Source: CAVTRI01 sp963737075 (GTDB lineage: Bacteria > Actinomycetota > Acidimicrobiia > Acidimicrobiales > Palsa-688). Taken from it: a DNA stretch of 64,000 nucleotides. The DNA lies in the NCBI GenBank assembly GCA_963737075.1, contig CAVTRI010000001.1:1116001-1180000 (forward strand). Reading direction: 5' to 3'. Position numbers and translations under genes: made by a program. Below are positions 17,145 to 26,668 of the stretch, in pieces. How positions within the stretch are numbered: the stretch's first letter is position 1; each line of letters starts with the position of its first letter. The notes below the pieces were generated by a model, which searched no databases, was not told the DNA's origin, and saw only the letters and a program-made list of their open reading frames with translations.

Positions 17145-18236
17145 ATGGTGCGGGGTGTGCCGGAGCGGCAGTTGGCGATGTTGACGACCTTGAGCCCGGA
17201 GGAGATGATCCCCGCTGATCATCCGATTCGCCGTATCCGGGCGGTGGTCGACGCTGTTTTGGGCGAGTTGGATGGCGAGTTCAGCGTGATGTACGCGACC
17301 ACGGGACGGCCTAGTGTGCCGCCCGAGCAGCTGCTCAAGGCGACGGTCCTGATGGCGCTGTACTCGATCCGCTCGGAGCGGGCGTTCTGTGAGCGGTTGA
17401 ACTACGACCTGCTGTTCAAGTGGTTCTTGGACCTGCCCATCGACGCCCAGGCGTTCGACCCCACCACGTTCACTAAGAACCGGGAGCGCCTGTTGACCCA
17501 TGAGATCGCAGATCGGTTCTTCGCCGCCGTGGTGGCCCAGGCGAAGCTGCGCCGCTACGTCTCCAGCGAGCACTTCTCGGTGGACGGAACCCTGTTGGAG
17601 GCGTGGGCGTCGCACAAGAGCTTCAAGCCCAAAGACACCGATCAAAGATCGGCTGGCCCGATGGGCCGTAACGCCGAGGTCGATTTTCGGGGCCAGCCCC
17701 GCAGCAACCAAACGCATATGTCCACGACTGATCCCGAGGCCCGCTTGGCCCGCAAGTCCGACGGCAGCCCAGCCAAGCTGGCCTACGCCGGGCATCTTCT
17801 GATGGAGCACCGCAACGCCCTGATTGTCGACATGGAGTTCACCGAGGCCACCGGGTTCGCGGAGCGGGACGCCGCCCTGGCCATGCTGGGACGACAGCCA
17901 CCCCGGCGCCGTCGGCGCACGCTCGCTGCCGACAAGGGCTATGACGCCGCCGGGTTCGTGACTGAGGTGCGCGACCTGGGATTCACCCCGCACGTGGCGC
18001 CCAACACCACCCGACGGCACAGCGCCATCGATGGGCGCACCACCCGACACCGGAGTCACGTGGTCTCCCAGCGGATCCGCAAACGGATCGAGGAACCTTT
18101 TGGCTGGATGAAGACCGTCGCCGGCGGGCGCAAGCTTCGCTACATCGGCAAACGACGCAACCGAGCGTGGTTCATCATGGCGGGCGCTATCTACAACGTC
18201 ATCCGAATCGTCGCCCTCGACACCGCAACACCGTGA
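17145..18236 (+). CDS. IS5-superfamily transposase
   Basis: An intact DDE transposase of about 363 residues. N-terminal IS5-type domain: HPIRRIRAVVDAVLGELDGEF, GRPSVPPEQLLKATVLMALY and SIRSERAFCERLNYDLLFKWF. Catalytic residues: Asp in FSVDGTLLEAWAS, Asp in AADKGYDAAGF, Glu in RIRKRIEEPFGWMKTVAGG, which also carries the Y/R-(2)-R-(3)-E-(6)-K signature. The start is uncertain (ATG 17145 chosen; in-frame GTG/TTG codons lie upstream). I could not define the terminal inverted repeats by eye. This may be one of the few potentially active elements in the window. Confidence 0.85.
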   Translation: MVRGVPERQLAMLTTLSPEEMIPADHPIRRIRAVVDAVLGELDGEFSVMYATTGRPSVPPEQLLKATVLMALYSIRSERAFCERLNYDLLFKWFLDLPIDAQAFDPTTFTKNRERLLTHEIADRFFAAVVAQAKLRRYVSSEHFSVDGTLLEAWASHKSFKPKDTDQRSAGPMGRNAEVDFRGQPRSNQTHMSTTDPEARLARKSDGSPAKLAYAGHLLMEHRNALIVDMEFTEATGFAERDAALAMLGRQPPRRRRRTLAADKGYDAAGFVTEVRDLGFTPHVAPNTTRRHSAIDGRTTRHRSHVVSQRIRKRIEEPFGWMKTVAGGRKLRYIGKRRNRAWFIMAGAIYNVIRIVALDTATP

Positions 18237-18675
18237 CACCCCCGTGACCGGTCAGGACCGGCATTGCCTCGCCACCCCACCATCGGCGACATGACCTGTT
18301 GCCGGCCGCCCTCGGCCCCCGCAACTACTACCAGATCACCCAGCGGTCACCCCGCAGCCGATTTTCCGCATCCTGCTAGAAGCCGCCTCCTCCGGAGGGG
18401 ATGGTTAACAGAGGGTACCGGTAAGGCACGTACGAGAACTCGCTATAAGTAGCTCGAACGGGGTCGGTTAGTCAGGACGATATCGCGTCGTCCCTAGTGG
18501 ACACCCGGGAGGTTACTGACTAGTAACCGATCACCCGTATAACCATCTCCGATCAGGCACATCGGTGGCTATGCCCCACCCCGATATGCCCGCGCGTTCG
18601 GGGAGGTGACCGACTACGGGATTGCTGGTTGCGTAACCTCGGGCGTTCACACTCGTCTTCGACTGGAGGTCTTCC
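18237..18675. other. Intergenic region, no gene recognised
   Basis: The 440 bases between the IS5-type transposase and the VOC protein hold no frame with family resemblance. CCTCCTCCGGAGGGG near 18386 can form a short hairpin. The right end of the IS and the promoter of the downstream gene are probably here but cannot be delimited. Confidence 0.4.
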
Positions 18676-19068
18676 GTGTCGGACAGTCAGTCCGCTGTTC
18701 ATGGGCGCGTTCCCCTATCAGCAAACGTCCTGGCCCTTCCGGTCGTAGACCTCGACGCAGCATCGCAGTGGGATGCGGCCGCCTTTGGGCTCCAAGAGTT
18801 GGAGCGTCGCGACCAGCCCCACCCAGCCGTAATCCTCGAGCGGGACGGCATCAAGATCGGATTCGCGGTCAATGGCGGTGACGCGTCCCAGGACGGCGCA
18901 GCGATCCTGGTCTCTGACATCCATCGCGCCAAGGAGGAAATCAAAGCGGCGGGCATCAAGATCGGGGACTGGCCGATCGATGAGCACGATGGCGAGGAAC
19001 GTCAAGTCTTCTTCGTCGACGCGCCTGACCGACTCTGCTACTACTTCTACCAACCCATTCGGGCATAG
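18676..19068 (+). CDS. VOC-fold (glyoxalase/bleomycin-resistance-like) protein
   Basis: A 130-residue protein starting at GTG 18676. Visible are the beta-alpha-beta-beta-beta elements of a vicinal-oxygen-chelate domain: LALPVVDLDAASQWDAAAFG, HPAVILERDGIKIGFAVNGG, AAILVSDIHRAKEEIKAAG and a final EERQVFFVDAPDRLCYYFYQP. Instead of the usual 'D..GN...' the last strand has DAPDRLCYYF. The substrate is unknown; members include glyoxalases, dioxygenases and binding proteins. It stands alone between two transposase genes. Confidence 0.7.
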   Translation: MSDSQSAVHGRVPLSANVLALPVVDLDAASQWDAAAFGLQELERRDQPHPAVILERDGIKIGFAVNGGDASQDGAAILVSDIHRAKEEIKAAGIKIGDWPIDEHDGEERQVFFVDAPDRLCYYFYQPIRA

Positions 19069-19333
19069 CTGACACTCTCGGCACGCTGACCCAGAACGAT
19101 GCTCCTAGGGGTTGTCAAGGTGCGATTTTGGTTCCGGTGGTCGGGTCGTCGGCGGGGGTTGCGGCAGGACACGGATGGGCCACTGGGGGCAGGCTCTTAG
19201 TAGGCCAGCAACGGTTGCCGCGTGACGAAGATCGTGTGGGCCGGCGGCGGGTCGACGGATCGTTCTGAGGACAACTCCGGGTGTCCGGGGTGTCAGCCGG
19301 CTCTGGGGTCAGACCCGCCAGCCAGGTGGGTGC

Positions 19334-20380
19334 TCAGAGCGGCTTGAGGTAGTAGTGGACGTCGCGGGCGACGTAGCGCTTGAGCACACGGATGATTTCC
19401 TTCTTGGACAGGCCTTCCTTGGTTCTCCGCTCGACGTAGCGGCGGGTGCGGGGGTCGGAGCTCATGCGGGTGATCACGATGTTCCACAGCGCGGCGTTGG
19501 CTTGGCGGTCACCTCCGGGGTTGAGCCGATGGCGGACGACCTTGCCCGAGGAGGCCTCGATGGGAGCACCCCGCACAGCCGCGCCCAGGAAGGCTCGGAG
19601 CGGAGCCGGTCGGGGTTGTCGCCGGCAGCTACCAACAGGGCGGCCGCGCTGTCGATGCCAACCCCCGTAGAGCGATAGCAGATCCTCGTGACCTTCTCGC
19701 AGGAGCTGGGTGAGCAGCCGGTCGATCCCGGCCGTCTCCGCGTCGAGGGCCAGCACCCGCCGGCCCAACGCCCGCAGCGCGGTCTTGGTCGCCGAAACGA
19801 CGGGGTCGCTCCCCGCTCGAGGGCGCATGGTCGCCGCCCGTCGGGCGACCATCTTGCTGGTGAGGCCTTGGAGCGTTCGGCGGATCTCCTCAGGGGCGGT
19901 GAAACCCAAATGGCGGATCTGGTTGAGGGTCTTGATCTTGGTCGACTTCGCCGACCGCTTCGCCACCACCAGCGCCCGGATCGCCTCCACATTTCCGTCC
20001 CGGGTCTTGGCCGCTCCAAGCTGACGTGCACCCTGGGCCGCCCTGGCCGCCTCGATGGCATCGACCACATCGGTCTTGCCCCTGCGCCGTCGTTCCTGGC
20101 GGTTCGGGCGGTCCACCTCGACCACGGCCACCCCGGCCCGACGGAGGTATCGGGCCAGCGGTGCCCCATACGACCCGGTGCCCTCCATACCCACCTTGAC
20201 CACGCCCCCCAAGCTCTTCAACCAGACCAGCAGCGCCTTGTTCCCCGCCGGAGTGGTCGGGAACTGCTCGACGCCCAACAGACCGCCGATCCCATCCAGC
20301 GCGGCGGCGACGTTCAAGTCCAGATGGGTGTCCACGCCACCAGTCACGGGGCGCCAGGTACCTACGATTGTCAACGCCAT
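19334..20380 (-). pseudogene. IS110-family transposase with two compensating indels
   Basis: N-terminal DEDD domain: GGVDTHLDLNVAAALDG, VKVGMEGTGSYGAPLARYL and RRRGKTDVVDAIEAARAA give the expected acidic residues. The Transposase_20 region lies at the C-terminus: EASSGKVVRHRLNPGGDRQA, NAALWNIVITRMSSDPRTR and KKEIIRVLKRYVARDVHYYL. Between them, about 45 residues (GGWHRQRGRPVGSCRRQPRP and following) are out of frame; the family sequence VGIDSAAALLVAAGDNPDRL and SEPSWARLCG is seen one frame over. Two opposite shifts restore the frame. Because they destroy the conserved GIGxxxA segment, the protein is probably inactive unless the indels are errors. Confidence 0.8.
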
Positions 20381-20796
20381 CCCTGCCTTTCATTGTTCGG
20401 TTTGGGGTGGCGCAGCCGCTCTCCAGCGGCACGGTGGATCGTCCTGTTCCCGCAGGGCGATCCGCCACTCTCAACCGGCGGCACCACCACCTTGGAACCG
20501 GCCGACGAAAATCGTTGTAAAGACAAGCCAGCTGACCATCAGCCGCTTCAGGAGTCACACCAGATCCAGGCAAGCTGAACGTAACCCCCCACCCATCATC
20601 AGCGGGTGGATACCGAACAGCCCTACCTTCATCCTCTGTGCCGGCTCGGCGGCGGTCAAGCGTGCGGTCGATCTGTTCGGCCGGCGGCCGGATGGCTCCA
20701 CACGTTCCGCGACCATTAGCGCACGAAGCCGCCCGCATGCCCGTTCCGAGTGCGCCACACCGATGAGTTCTCGACCATTGTAGCGTCGAGGCCCAT
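20381..20796. other. Intergenic region, no gene recognised
   Basis: The 416 bases between the IS110 transposase start and the serine hydrolase start hold no recognisable frame. The left part is expected to carry the IS110 end; the right part should carry the serine hydrolase promoter. Confidence 0.35.
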
Positions 20797-21990
20797 ATGA
20801 GCGGGTTCGACCCTCAACGCCTGGCGCACCTCGCGCAGGCGATGCAGCACCATGTCGAGCAGGACCGGGTCGGCGGCGTCGCCTGGCTGCTGGCCGCAGG
20901 CGATCAGGTGGAGGTCGGTGTCGCCGGCCGGCTCACCCGAGGCGAACCGACGCCTGTCGGTCGCGACAGCATCTTCCGCATCTCGTCTATGACTAAGCCG
21001 ATCGTGGCGGTGGCGTCGCTCATCCTCGTGGAGGAGTACAAGCTGCGGCTCGACGATCCCGTCGACGCGCTGCTTCCCGAGCTGTCCGACCGGCGCGTAC
21101 TCGTCGACGCTCGCGGTCCGATCGACGGGGAAACGGTGGCCGCCCAGCGGCCGATCACCCTGCACGACGTGTTGACGCTCCGGCTTGGCATCGGCATGGA
21201 CTTCGCGGCACCTTGGCCGCAACCGTTCCTCGACGCGCTGGCCGAGCTCGAGCTCGGCGCCGGTCCGCCCGAGCCGCAGGTACCGCCGCCGCCGGACGAA
21301 TGGATGCGCCGGATCTCGACGCTGCCCCTCATCTACCAACCCGGCGAGCGCTGGCTCTACAACAACGGGGCCGATGTCCTCGGCGTGCTCATCGCACGCG
21401 CCGCCGGCCAACCGCTCGACGTCGTACTGCGCGACCGTGTGTTCGAGCCGTTGGGCATGGTCGACACCGCCTTCTCCGTCGCCGACGTCAAACGGTTCGG
21501 CACCTGCTATGGCACCGACCCAACCGGCGCACGGTTCGTCTTCGATCCTCCCGGTGGCCAATGGGCGAAACCGCCCGCGTTTCCGTCTGGCGCGGGCGGC
21601 CTTGTTTCGACAGTGGACGACCTGAACGCGTTCGCGCGGATGCTCCTGTCGGGCGGGTGGCTCCCGGATGGCTCGCGCCTGCTGTCGCGCGCCTCCATCG
21701 ACGCGATGACCACCGACCAGATCGATGTCGCAAGCGGCGCGCCCGGGCCCCTTTCCGACGGCTCGCAGGGGTGGGGCTTCGGCGTCGGTGTGCAGGTGCG
21801 CCGCACCGGTCTCGGGCCCTCCATCGGGTCGTACGGCTGGGCAGGCGGCATGGGGAGCATGTGGTCGAACGACCCCAGCAACGCGCTCGTCGGCGTGATG
21901 CTCAGTACCGACGCGTTTGCCGGCCCGTTCCCACCACCGGCGGTCATTCAGGACTTCTGGACCGGCGCGTACACCGCGCTCGACAACTGA
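20797..21990 (+). CDS. Serine hydrolase of the class C beta-lactamase/esterase family
   Basis: A complete 397-residue protein without signal peptide, so probably cytoplasmic. The nucleophile motif SxxK is S64-MTK67 in IFRISSMTKPIVAVASLILV, and the Tyr motif is YNN in PGERWLYNNGADVLGVLIA. The final HxG-like triad position is replaced by GSYGWAGGMGSMW, as in family VIII esterases. LGIGMDFAAPW and SGAGGLVSTVDDLNAFARML match the usual fold. Probable activity is ester or amide hydrolysis; beta-lactam resistance should not be assumed. It ends 14 nt before the PPOX-type gene and probably shares its transcript. Confidence 0.85.
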   Translation: MSGFDPQRLAHLAQAMQHHVEQDRVGGVAWLLAAGDQVEVGVAGRLTRGEPTPVGRDSIFRISSMTKPIVAVASLILVEEYKLRLDDPVDALLPELSDRRVLVDARGPIDGETVAAQRPITLHDVLTLRLGIGMDFAAPWPQPFLDALAELELGAGPPEPQVPPPPDEWMRRISTLPLIYQPGERWLYNNGADVLGVLIARAAGQPLDVVLRDRVFEPLGMVDTAFSVADVKRFGTCYGTDPTGARFVFDPPGGQWAKPPAFPSGAGGLVSTVDDLNAFARMLLSGGWLPDGSRLLSRASIDAMTTDQIDVASGAPGPLSDGSQGWGFGVGVQVRRTGLGPSIGSYGWAGGMGSMWSNDPSNALVGVMLSTDAFAGPFPPPAVIQDFWTGAYTALDN

Positions 21991-22004
21991 CCAGGGAGGT
22001 CGTG

Positions 22005-22517
22005 ATGTCATCGCCTGCTCCGACACCCGATCTGCACACCGGCTTCAGCGCGCGCGGCGCCACGCCGACGCCGTGGGAGGAGGTCGTCAGCGTGCTTGTA
22101 TCGGCCGAGCTGTTCTGGATCTCGACGGTGCGCACAAACGGGCGTCCACACGTCACGCCGCTACTGGCGGTGTGGCGCGACGGCGCGCTCTACTTCTGCA
22201 CCGGTCCCGGCGAACAGAAGGCCCTCAACCTGCGCGCCAACAACCAGTGCGCGCTTACAACGGGTGACAACCGCTGGAAGGCCGGCCTCGACGTCGTCGT
22301 CGAGGGACGGGCCGAGCAGGTCACCGATGATGCGTTGCTGCGCGCGCTTGCCGCAATGTGGAAGACGAAGTACCAGGGCGGCTGGCAGTACGACGTGCGC
22401 GACGGCGCCTTCCACCACGAAGCGGGCGTCGCCCACGTCTTCGAGGTAAGTCCCCGCAAGGTGCTCTCCTTCGCCAAGGGCGAATTTGCCCAGACCCGGT
22501 TCCGCTTTGGCCGCTGA
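22005..22517 (+). CDS. Pyridoxamine 5'-phosphate oxidase-like (PPOX/FDOR) protein
   Basis: A 170-residue split-barrel protein from ATG 22005 (GGGAGGT 5-11 nt upstream). WEEVVSVLVSAELFWISTVR, TNGRPHVTPLLAVWRDGALYF, CTGPGEQKALNLRANNQCAL and DVVVEGRAEQVTDDALLRAL follow the order of actinobacterial flavin/deazaflavin-dependent split-barrel proteins. WQYDVRDGAFHH and RKVLSFAKGEFAQTRFRF form the C-terminus. It may bind F420, FMN or heme; the sequence alone does not decide. It is downstream of the serine hydrolase in the same direction. Confidence 0.8.
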   Translation: MSSPAPTPDLHTGFSARGATPTPWEEVVSVLVSAELFWISTVRTNGRPHVTPLLAVWRDGALYFCTGPGEQKALNLRANNQCALTTGDNRWKAGLDVVVEGRAEQVTDDALLRALAAMWKTKYQGGWQYDVRDGAFHHEAGVAHVFEVSPRKVLSFAKGEFAQTRFRFGR

Positions 22518-22570
22518 ACCGCGGACCGCTCAGTTCAGTTCTCCGCCTGGTCGGCCAGATGCGCGCCTAG

Positions 22571-22963
22571 ACCACCACCCCCGCGCTCGCCTCCTACGCC
22601 CGGCACCGGAACAGATGGTTCCCGATCACCGGCACGCCAGCGTTCTTCGTCTCCGCCGGAGGAACCAGAGTCCTGTACTGCAACTTCCATCTCGGCTTCA
22701 AAGAGCTTGTCTCCCGGGCCGGCATCGAAGCCCACTCCCGATCCTGTCGGCCCAGGCCGCACGATCTACGCCACGCGTTCGCTGTTCGGACCCTTGTCGG
22801 CTGGTATCGCGACGGCGTCGATGCCGAAGCCAACCTCCCGAAGCTGTCCACCTATATGGGCCATGTGCTGCCAGCCAACACGTACTGCTATCTGTCCGCC
22901 GCCCCCGAGCTTCTCGCCCTCGCCGCCGGGCGTCTCGAAGCGTCCCGGGAGGAGCGGTCGTGA
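22571..22963 (+). pseudogene. Tyrosine recombinase, C-terminal fragment
   Basis: The frame carries the catalytic core end of a phage-type integrase: RPHDLRHAFAVRTLVGWYRD (the H-x-x-R box), LPKLSTYMGHVLPANTYCYL (the late His and the nucleophile Tyr) and a short tail. It has no start and an upstream in-frame stop at 22568, so the N-terminal half is lost. Its stop overlaps the GTG of the next recombinase gene, the arrangement found in Tn554-like or three-integrase elements in which several recombinases are translated as a block. Confidence 0.7.
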
Positions 22964-23952
22964 CCAGCCTGGCGCCGACGCTCGAAGCGTTCTTCACCGA
23001 CCTACTGATCAGCCAACGCCACGTCAGTCCCCACACCATCGCCGCCTACAGGGGCACCTTCCGGCTCCTGCTCGGCTTCGCCGAAACCAAGATCCACAAG
23101 GCGCCCCTCCAAGTTGCAGATCGACGACCTCGACGCCACCTTCATCGCAGCGTTCCTCACCCACCTCGAAGTTGACCGGGACAACAGCGTCCGCACTAGA
23201 AACGCCCGACTGGCCGCCGTGCATTCGTCCTTTCGCTATGCCGCTCTTCGCCATCCCGAGCACGCCGCTCTGATCGAGCGGGTGCTCGCCGTCCCGCCCA
23301 AACGCTTCGAACGCAAGACGGTCTCGTTCCTCACCGATATCGAGGTCGACGCTCTCCTCGCTGCTCCCAATCAGACCACCTGGCTCGGATGACGCGACCA
23401 CGCTCTTCTGCTCACGGCCATTCAAACCGGGCTGAGAGTCAGCGAACTGGTCAACCTACGCTGCAGCGACGTCACCGTCCTCGGCACCGGGGTTCACATC
23501 CGCTGCTGGGGAAGGGCCGCAAGGAACGGGCCACACCGCTCACCTCAACCACCGTCGACGTGATGCGCGCCTGGCTCGCTGAGACCCAGGCGAGGGCGGA
23601 CGACCCGGTCTTTTCAACCACCCGTGGACGGCCGCTCAGCCGCTACGGCGTCGACGCCATCATCGACCGCCACGTCGCCACCGCCACCCGAACCTGTCTC
23701 AGCCTCACCAGCAAATCGATATCCGCACACACGCTTCGTCACACCGCCGCCATGCGATTGCTCCATTCCCGCGTCGATACCACCGTCATCGCCCTCTGGC
23801 TCGGACACGAAAACGTGGAGACCACCCAGATGTACGTCCACGCCGACCTCACGCTCAAAGAACGAGCGCTCGCCAGAACCACCCCAATCGGCAGCCGACC
23901 CGGACGCTACCGGCCCCCCGACACCCTCCTCGCCTTCCTCGAAGCCCTCTGA
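22960..23952 (+). pseudogene. Tyrosine recombinase, two frameshifts
   Basis: From GTG 22960: LEAFFTDLLISQRHVSPHTIAAYRGTFRLLLGF is the SAM-like N-terminal domain. After a shift near 23110: IDDLDATFIAAFLTHLEVDR. After another near 23390: LLLTAIQTGLRVSELVNLRC (first catalytic Arg), GKGRKERATPLT (beta-hairpin Lys), SAHTLRHTAAMRLLHSRVD (H-x-x-R), ALWLGHENVETTQMYVHADL (His and nucleophile Tyr). All six catalytic positions are present, so only the two indels break it. It overlaps the preceding recombinase fragment by 4 nt. Confidence 0.8.
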
Positions 23953-23985
23953 TTATGTGAACTCGATCGGCACAAGACCCGGGTC

Positions 23986-24171
23986 TCACGCGGCTTTCCT
24001 GCAATCGCTCCACATAATCCGGTCCTCTGCATAATGCACGCAGCGGCCAACGCAGCCCCCGTAGTCGTGGTGCCGCCACTCACCCGGCCAGGACGCAAAG
24101 TCGTGGAGAACCTCGATCAAGTCGTAGAACTCGTCCTCACCCCAGACGACCGGCTCGCGCTCAGCAGCCAT
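23986..24171 (-). CDS. Small hypothetical protein, 61 aa
   Basis: From ATG 24171: EREPVVWGEDEFYDLIEVLHDFAS, then GEWRHHDYGGCVGRCVHYAE. The segment EFYDLIEVLHDxxA followed by an aromatic/Gly/Cys cluster looks like genuine coding sequence, and I vaguely recall it at the start of longer actinobacterial hypothetical proteins, so this may be a truncated gene. No function can be given. Confidence 0.35.
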   Translation of the reverse strand: MAAEREPVVWGEDEFYDLIEVLHDFASWPGEWRHHDYGGCVGRCVHYAEDRIMWSDCRKAA

Positions 24172-24208
24172 GTCTTGTTGGTGCCGATGTGGTACCCGAG
24201 CCTGTCCT

Positions 24209-24313
24209 CGACCTGAAATCGGCGGGAGCGCGAGTGTTGGGAAGTCCACCAGCGCAACGCTCGTCGCCGATCTCCTCGGCCTCGGCACGGTCCTCCACGT
24301 CGATGACCTGTGT
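24209..24313 (+). pseudogene. P-loop kinase-like fragment
   Basis: A 35-residue fragment, IGGSASVGKSTSATLVADLL then GTVLHVDDL, contains a Walker A motif (GSASVGKST) and the following helix and strand of a uridine-kinase or AAA-type P-loop domain. Neither end continues as coding sequence, so it is a relic of a lost gene. Confidence 0.4.
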
Positions 24314-24374
24314 CGACGCCGGGTGAAATCCCCAGCGTGTGGGCTCGGCAGCTGCGGGGTGCGGGAACCTGCGA

Positions 24375-25445
24375 TCAGGGGCCCGCAAGCATGGTCACAT
24401 AGTCCCGGGTCCAGCCGCTGAGGAACTGGTCCGCTGGACGATTCTGGTTCGGGACTGCGGCAATGAGCGGGCCACCCGGCGACGGTGCCGTGTCGGCCTG
24501 AACCCATTCTGGGTTGATGTCGAACTCCATCGCAGTCACGGCGCCGGCCGAGACGAGCGCGTCGGCCGGGTCCGACGGGAGAGCGCGCATGCTGCCCGCG
24601 AAGAGGATGTTTCCACGGGCATCGATGCCCACCGCGCTGCGGGCCGTGAGGCGGCCTCCGCCGAGCGTCGCTCCCCAGGCCCCGACGTCGCCCACATTGG
24701 GGCTCGCTTGGCCTCCCGACACCAGCGGGGGCAGACACTGGCGCACGCTGTAGACGGCCGCCCCGGCCGGCGGGAAGCCTTGGCCCCATACCCCCATCGA
24801 ACCGCCGCCGTTCGGGTCGAGAACGAGGGTAGTCATCCCCCTCACCAGGGGGACGAGCACGTGGCCGGCCACTTCCATGCCTCCCACGCCGCATGGGAGG
24901 CATCGAGCGCCCATCAAGAAGCCGCCGTTGAACGCGGCCAGCAGCTGCGCGTGTTCGGCGGCCCCGATGGCTTGCTGCCCGTCGGCAGGCAACGCGGCAC
25001 CACCGGTCGGTGGATCATCGCTGCCGACGTGCAACGCGTAGTGCACCAGCCCTGCGTGGAACCGCAGCACGGTGACCGAGTCGCCGTCGGATTGCGGTGA
25101 GCTATGAGAATCGACCGCGATCCCCGAGGAGAGCTGACTGACGACGGTCCAGCCCGGCTGCTCGGTGGTCGTCGTGGTCGGAGCCGAGGTGGTCGTCGTG
25201 CTCTGCCCGGAGGTGGTCGTCGTGCTCGGCCCGAGGTGTGCCGGCCTGGGGGCGGTCGTGGCCACGCTATGGGGTGCTGCGACAGGCGAGGCGGATGAGC
25301 ATGCTCCAAGGGCAGGTCCGGCCACACCTAGAGCGAGCACGGTGCTAATCGCGCGTTGGCGCGCAGAGCGGCGTCCACGCAACCGCCTCCAGGGGTGCTG
25401 TCTGACAATGAACACGCTGATTCTTCCGAGCCCTATTATGCACAT
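24375..25445 (-). CDS. Secreted lipoprotein with phosphodiester glycosidase (NAGPA-like) domain
   Basis: A 356-residue protein with a basic N-terminus, hydrophobic stretch and lipobox (STVLALGVAGPALGAC, Cys 49), then a Thr/Pro-rich spacer (runs of TTTT up to about residue 95) typical of surface lipoproteins. The remainder carries AEHAQLLAAFNGGFLM, GARCLPCGVGGMEVAG, DVGAWGATLGGG and VGIDARGNILFAGS. These are the Asn/Gly/Phe-rich motifs of the phosphodiester glycosidase family, which cleaves GlcNAc-phosphodiesters or similar cell-envelope linkages. The internal start GTG 25415 is equally possible. It appears intact and monocistronic. Confidence 0.75.
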   Translation of the reverse strand: MCIIGLGRISVFIVRQHPWRRLRGRRSARQRAISTVLALGVAGPALGACSSASPVAAPHSVATTAPRPAHLGPSTTTTSGQSTTTTSAPTTTTTEQPGWTVVSQLSSGIAVDSHSSPQSDGDSVTVLRFHAGLVHYALHVGSDDPPTGGAALPADGQQAIGAAEHAQLLAAFNGGFLMGARCLPCGVGGMEVAGHVLVPLVRGMTTLVLDPNGGGSMGVWGQGFPPAGAAVYSVRQCLPPLVSGGQASPNVGDVGAWGATLGGGRLTARSAVGIDARGNILFAGSMRALPSDPADALVSAGAVTAMEFDINPEWVQADTAPSPGGPLIAAVPNQNRPADQFLSGWTRDYVTMLAGP

Positions 25446-25689
25446 ACACCCGGCATGAAGGGAGAGAACGGGTCCCGTAGGTCGGAGTCGCCTTATGCGA
25501 CGCCCGCTATGAGAGGTTGGTGGATTACCCCCGGAGGGACCGCCCGTCCTGCGACTACGAAGCGTGCTAGCCGGACTCTCTTCTCAAGAGGCCTATTCGC
25601 TCAACGGCGATGTGACTGCCGATGTCACTGAGGTCTCGCTCCCACCTTCAACTGTCTACACGATCGGTGGGCTCAATCCGTTGATTACT
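25446..25689. other. Intergenic region, no gene recognised
   Basis: Between the glycosidase start and the 3' end of the broken VapC no family-like frame is seen. It should contain the glycosidase promoter. Confidence 0.3.
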
Positions 25690-26057
25690 TTAAACTCGAT
25701 CGATAGACCGGTCGATAGAACCGATTCGACCAATACCGGTGCTCTCTGCAGAGGCAACAAGTACGCCTCGGCAGAGTCGATACGGTCGACCTCGTAGATC
25801 TCGATGGTACGCCATAGCAGCGCTGGGTCGACACAGACCACCGAATCGAATCCGACCAGCCACCTCATTGCCTGCGCAACTTGACCCCAAGGCGCTTCAT
25901 AGAAGGACTCGAGGACATACATGGTCTCTGCAACAACCACGTCCGCGAGCAGCAGGTCGGTCTCGGACTGGAGATAGCCGGTGGCCAGGATGGCCATGTC
26001 TGGTGGATCACCGGTCAAATGACGGACGACGATGTTCGTGTCGAGAAACGCGGTCAC
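25690..26057 (-). pseudogene. VapC-type PIN-domain toxin, frameshifted
   Basis: From GTG 26057: TAFLDTNIVVRHLTGDPPD carries the first acidic residue of the PIN site, VVVAETMYVLESFYEAPW the Glu, and VDPALLWRTIEIYEVDRIDSAEAYL the central Asp. A one-base shift near 25765 moves the remainder to another frame, where VASAESTGIGRIGSIDRSID completes the domain with the last Asp. Without correction the toxin ends in an unrelated tail. The antitoxin expected immediately upstream is not recognisable; that region contains a SulP remnant on the other strand. Confidence 0.7.
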
Positions 26058-26178
26058 CGACGCGCCGCTGCTCGCGTTGCTCTCGTTCTGCGTATCACTC
26101 GTCCCATGCCACGTTCCGCTCTGCGGCAGGGACTCTCACAACACCGGCGAGTTCTAGAAAGTGGGTCGCAGCAAACCG

Positions 26179-26668
26179 TCGTGGGAGTCACGTTCGCGCT
26201 GACCATGGTGGTCTCCTCCAGTATGCGGTGCTGGTCGGGCACCGCCGCATCCTCGATCCGGACGGCCACCTCGTCGAGGTCGATCCACCTGTCGAGCTGC
26301 CCGCCCGAGATGTCGTCGTGCTCCAGCCGTACGGCAGCCTGTTCTTCGCGGCCGCTCCCGTCTTCGAAGCGATGCTGCCGACGGTCACGGAGGCGTCCAG
26401 CGAATCGGTGGTGATCCTCCGGCTGCTCGGCCGCAGCCTCGGCACCACGTTCATGGACGTCCTCTGCCGGTACGCCCGAGCGCTCGTGACCGTCGACAGC
26501 AAGCTCATGATTGTCTCGGCCAACGAACGCATCATCGAGCAGCTCACCGTCGCCGGCATCACCGAGGTGATCGGGGCCGACAACATCTACCCAGGTGACG
26601 AACGGGTCGGCGCCACCGTTCGCCGGGCCTACGCCGACGCCGTGGCGTGGGTCGACGCGCGCCGTTGA
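26179..26668 (+). pseudogene. SulP-type anion transporter, C-terminal STAS fragment
   Basis: Begins inside a membrane segment (VGVTFALTMVV, then QYAVLVG one frame over) and jumps to the linker and STAS domain: DPDGHLVEVDPPVELPARDV, VVLQPYGSLFFAAAPVFEAM, VTVDSKLMIVSANERIIEQL and GITEVIGADNIYPGDERVG. The ten or so transmembrane helices are lost and a deletion lies between the last helix and the STAS linker. It overlaps the 3' end of the DUF2332 gene on the opposite strand. Not functional. Confidence 0.65.

Noticed and set aside
17130..18239. A 369-codon frame on the minus strand opposite the IS5-type transposase
   Set aside because: Antisense shadow of a high-GC gene; composition is Arg/Gly/His-rich with no family motif.
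26058..26178. An AbrB-like antitoxin upstream of the broken VapC
   Set aside because: No frame carries the antitoxin DNA-binding motif; the region contains SulP remnant boundaries.
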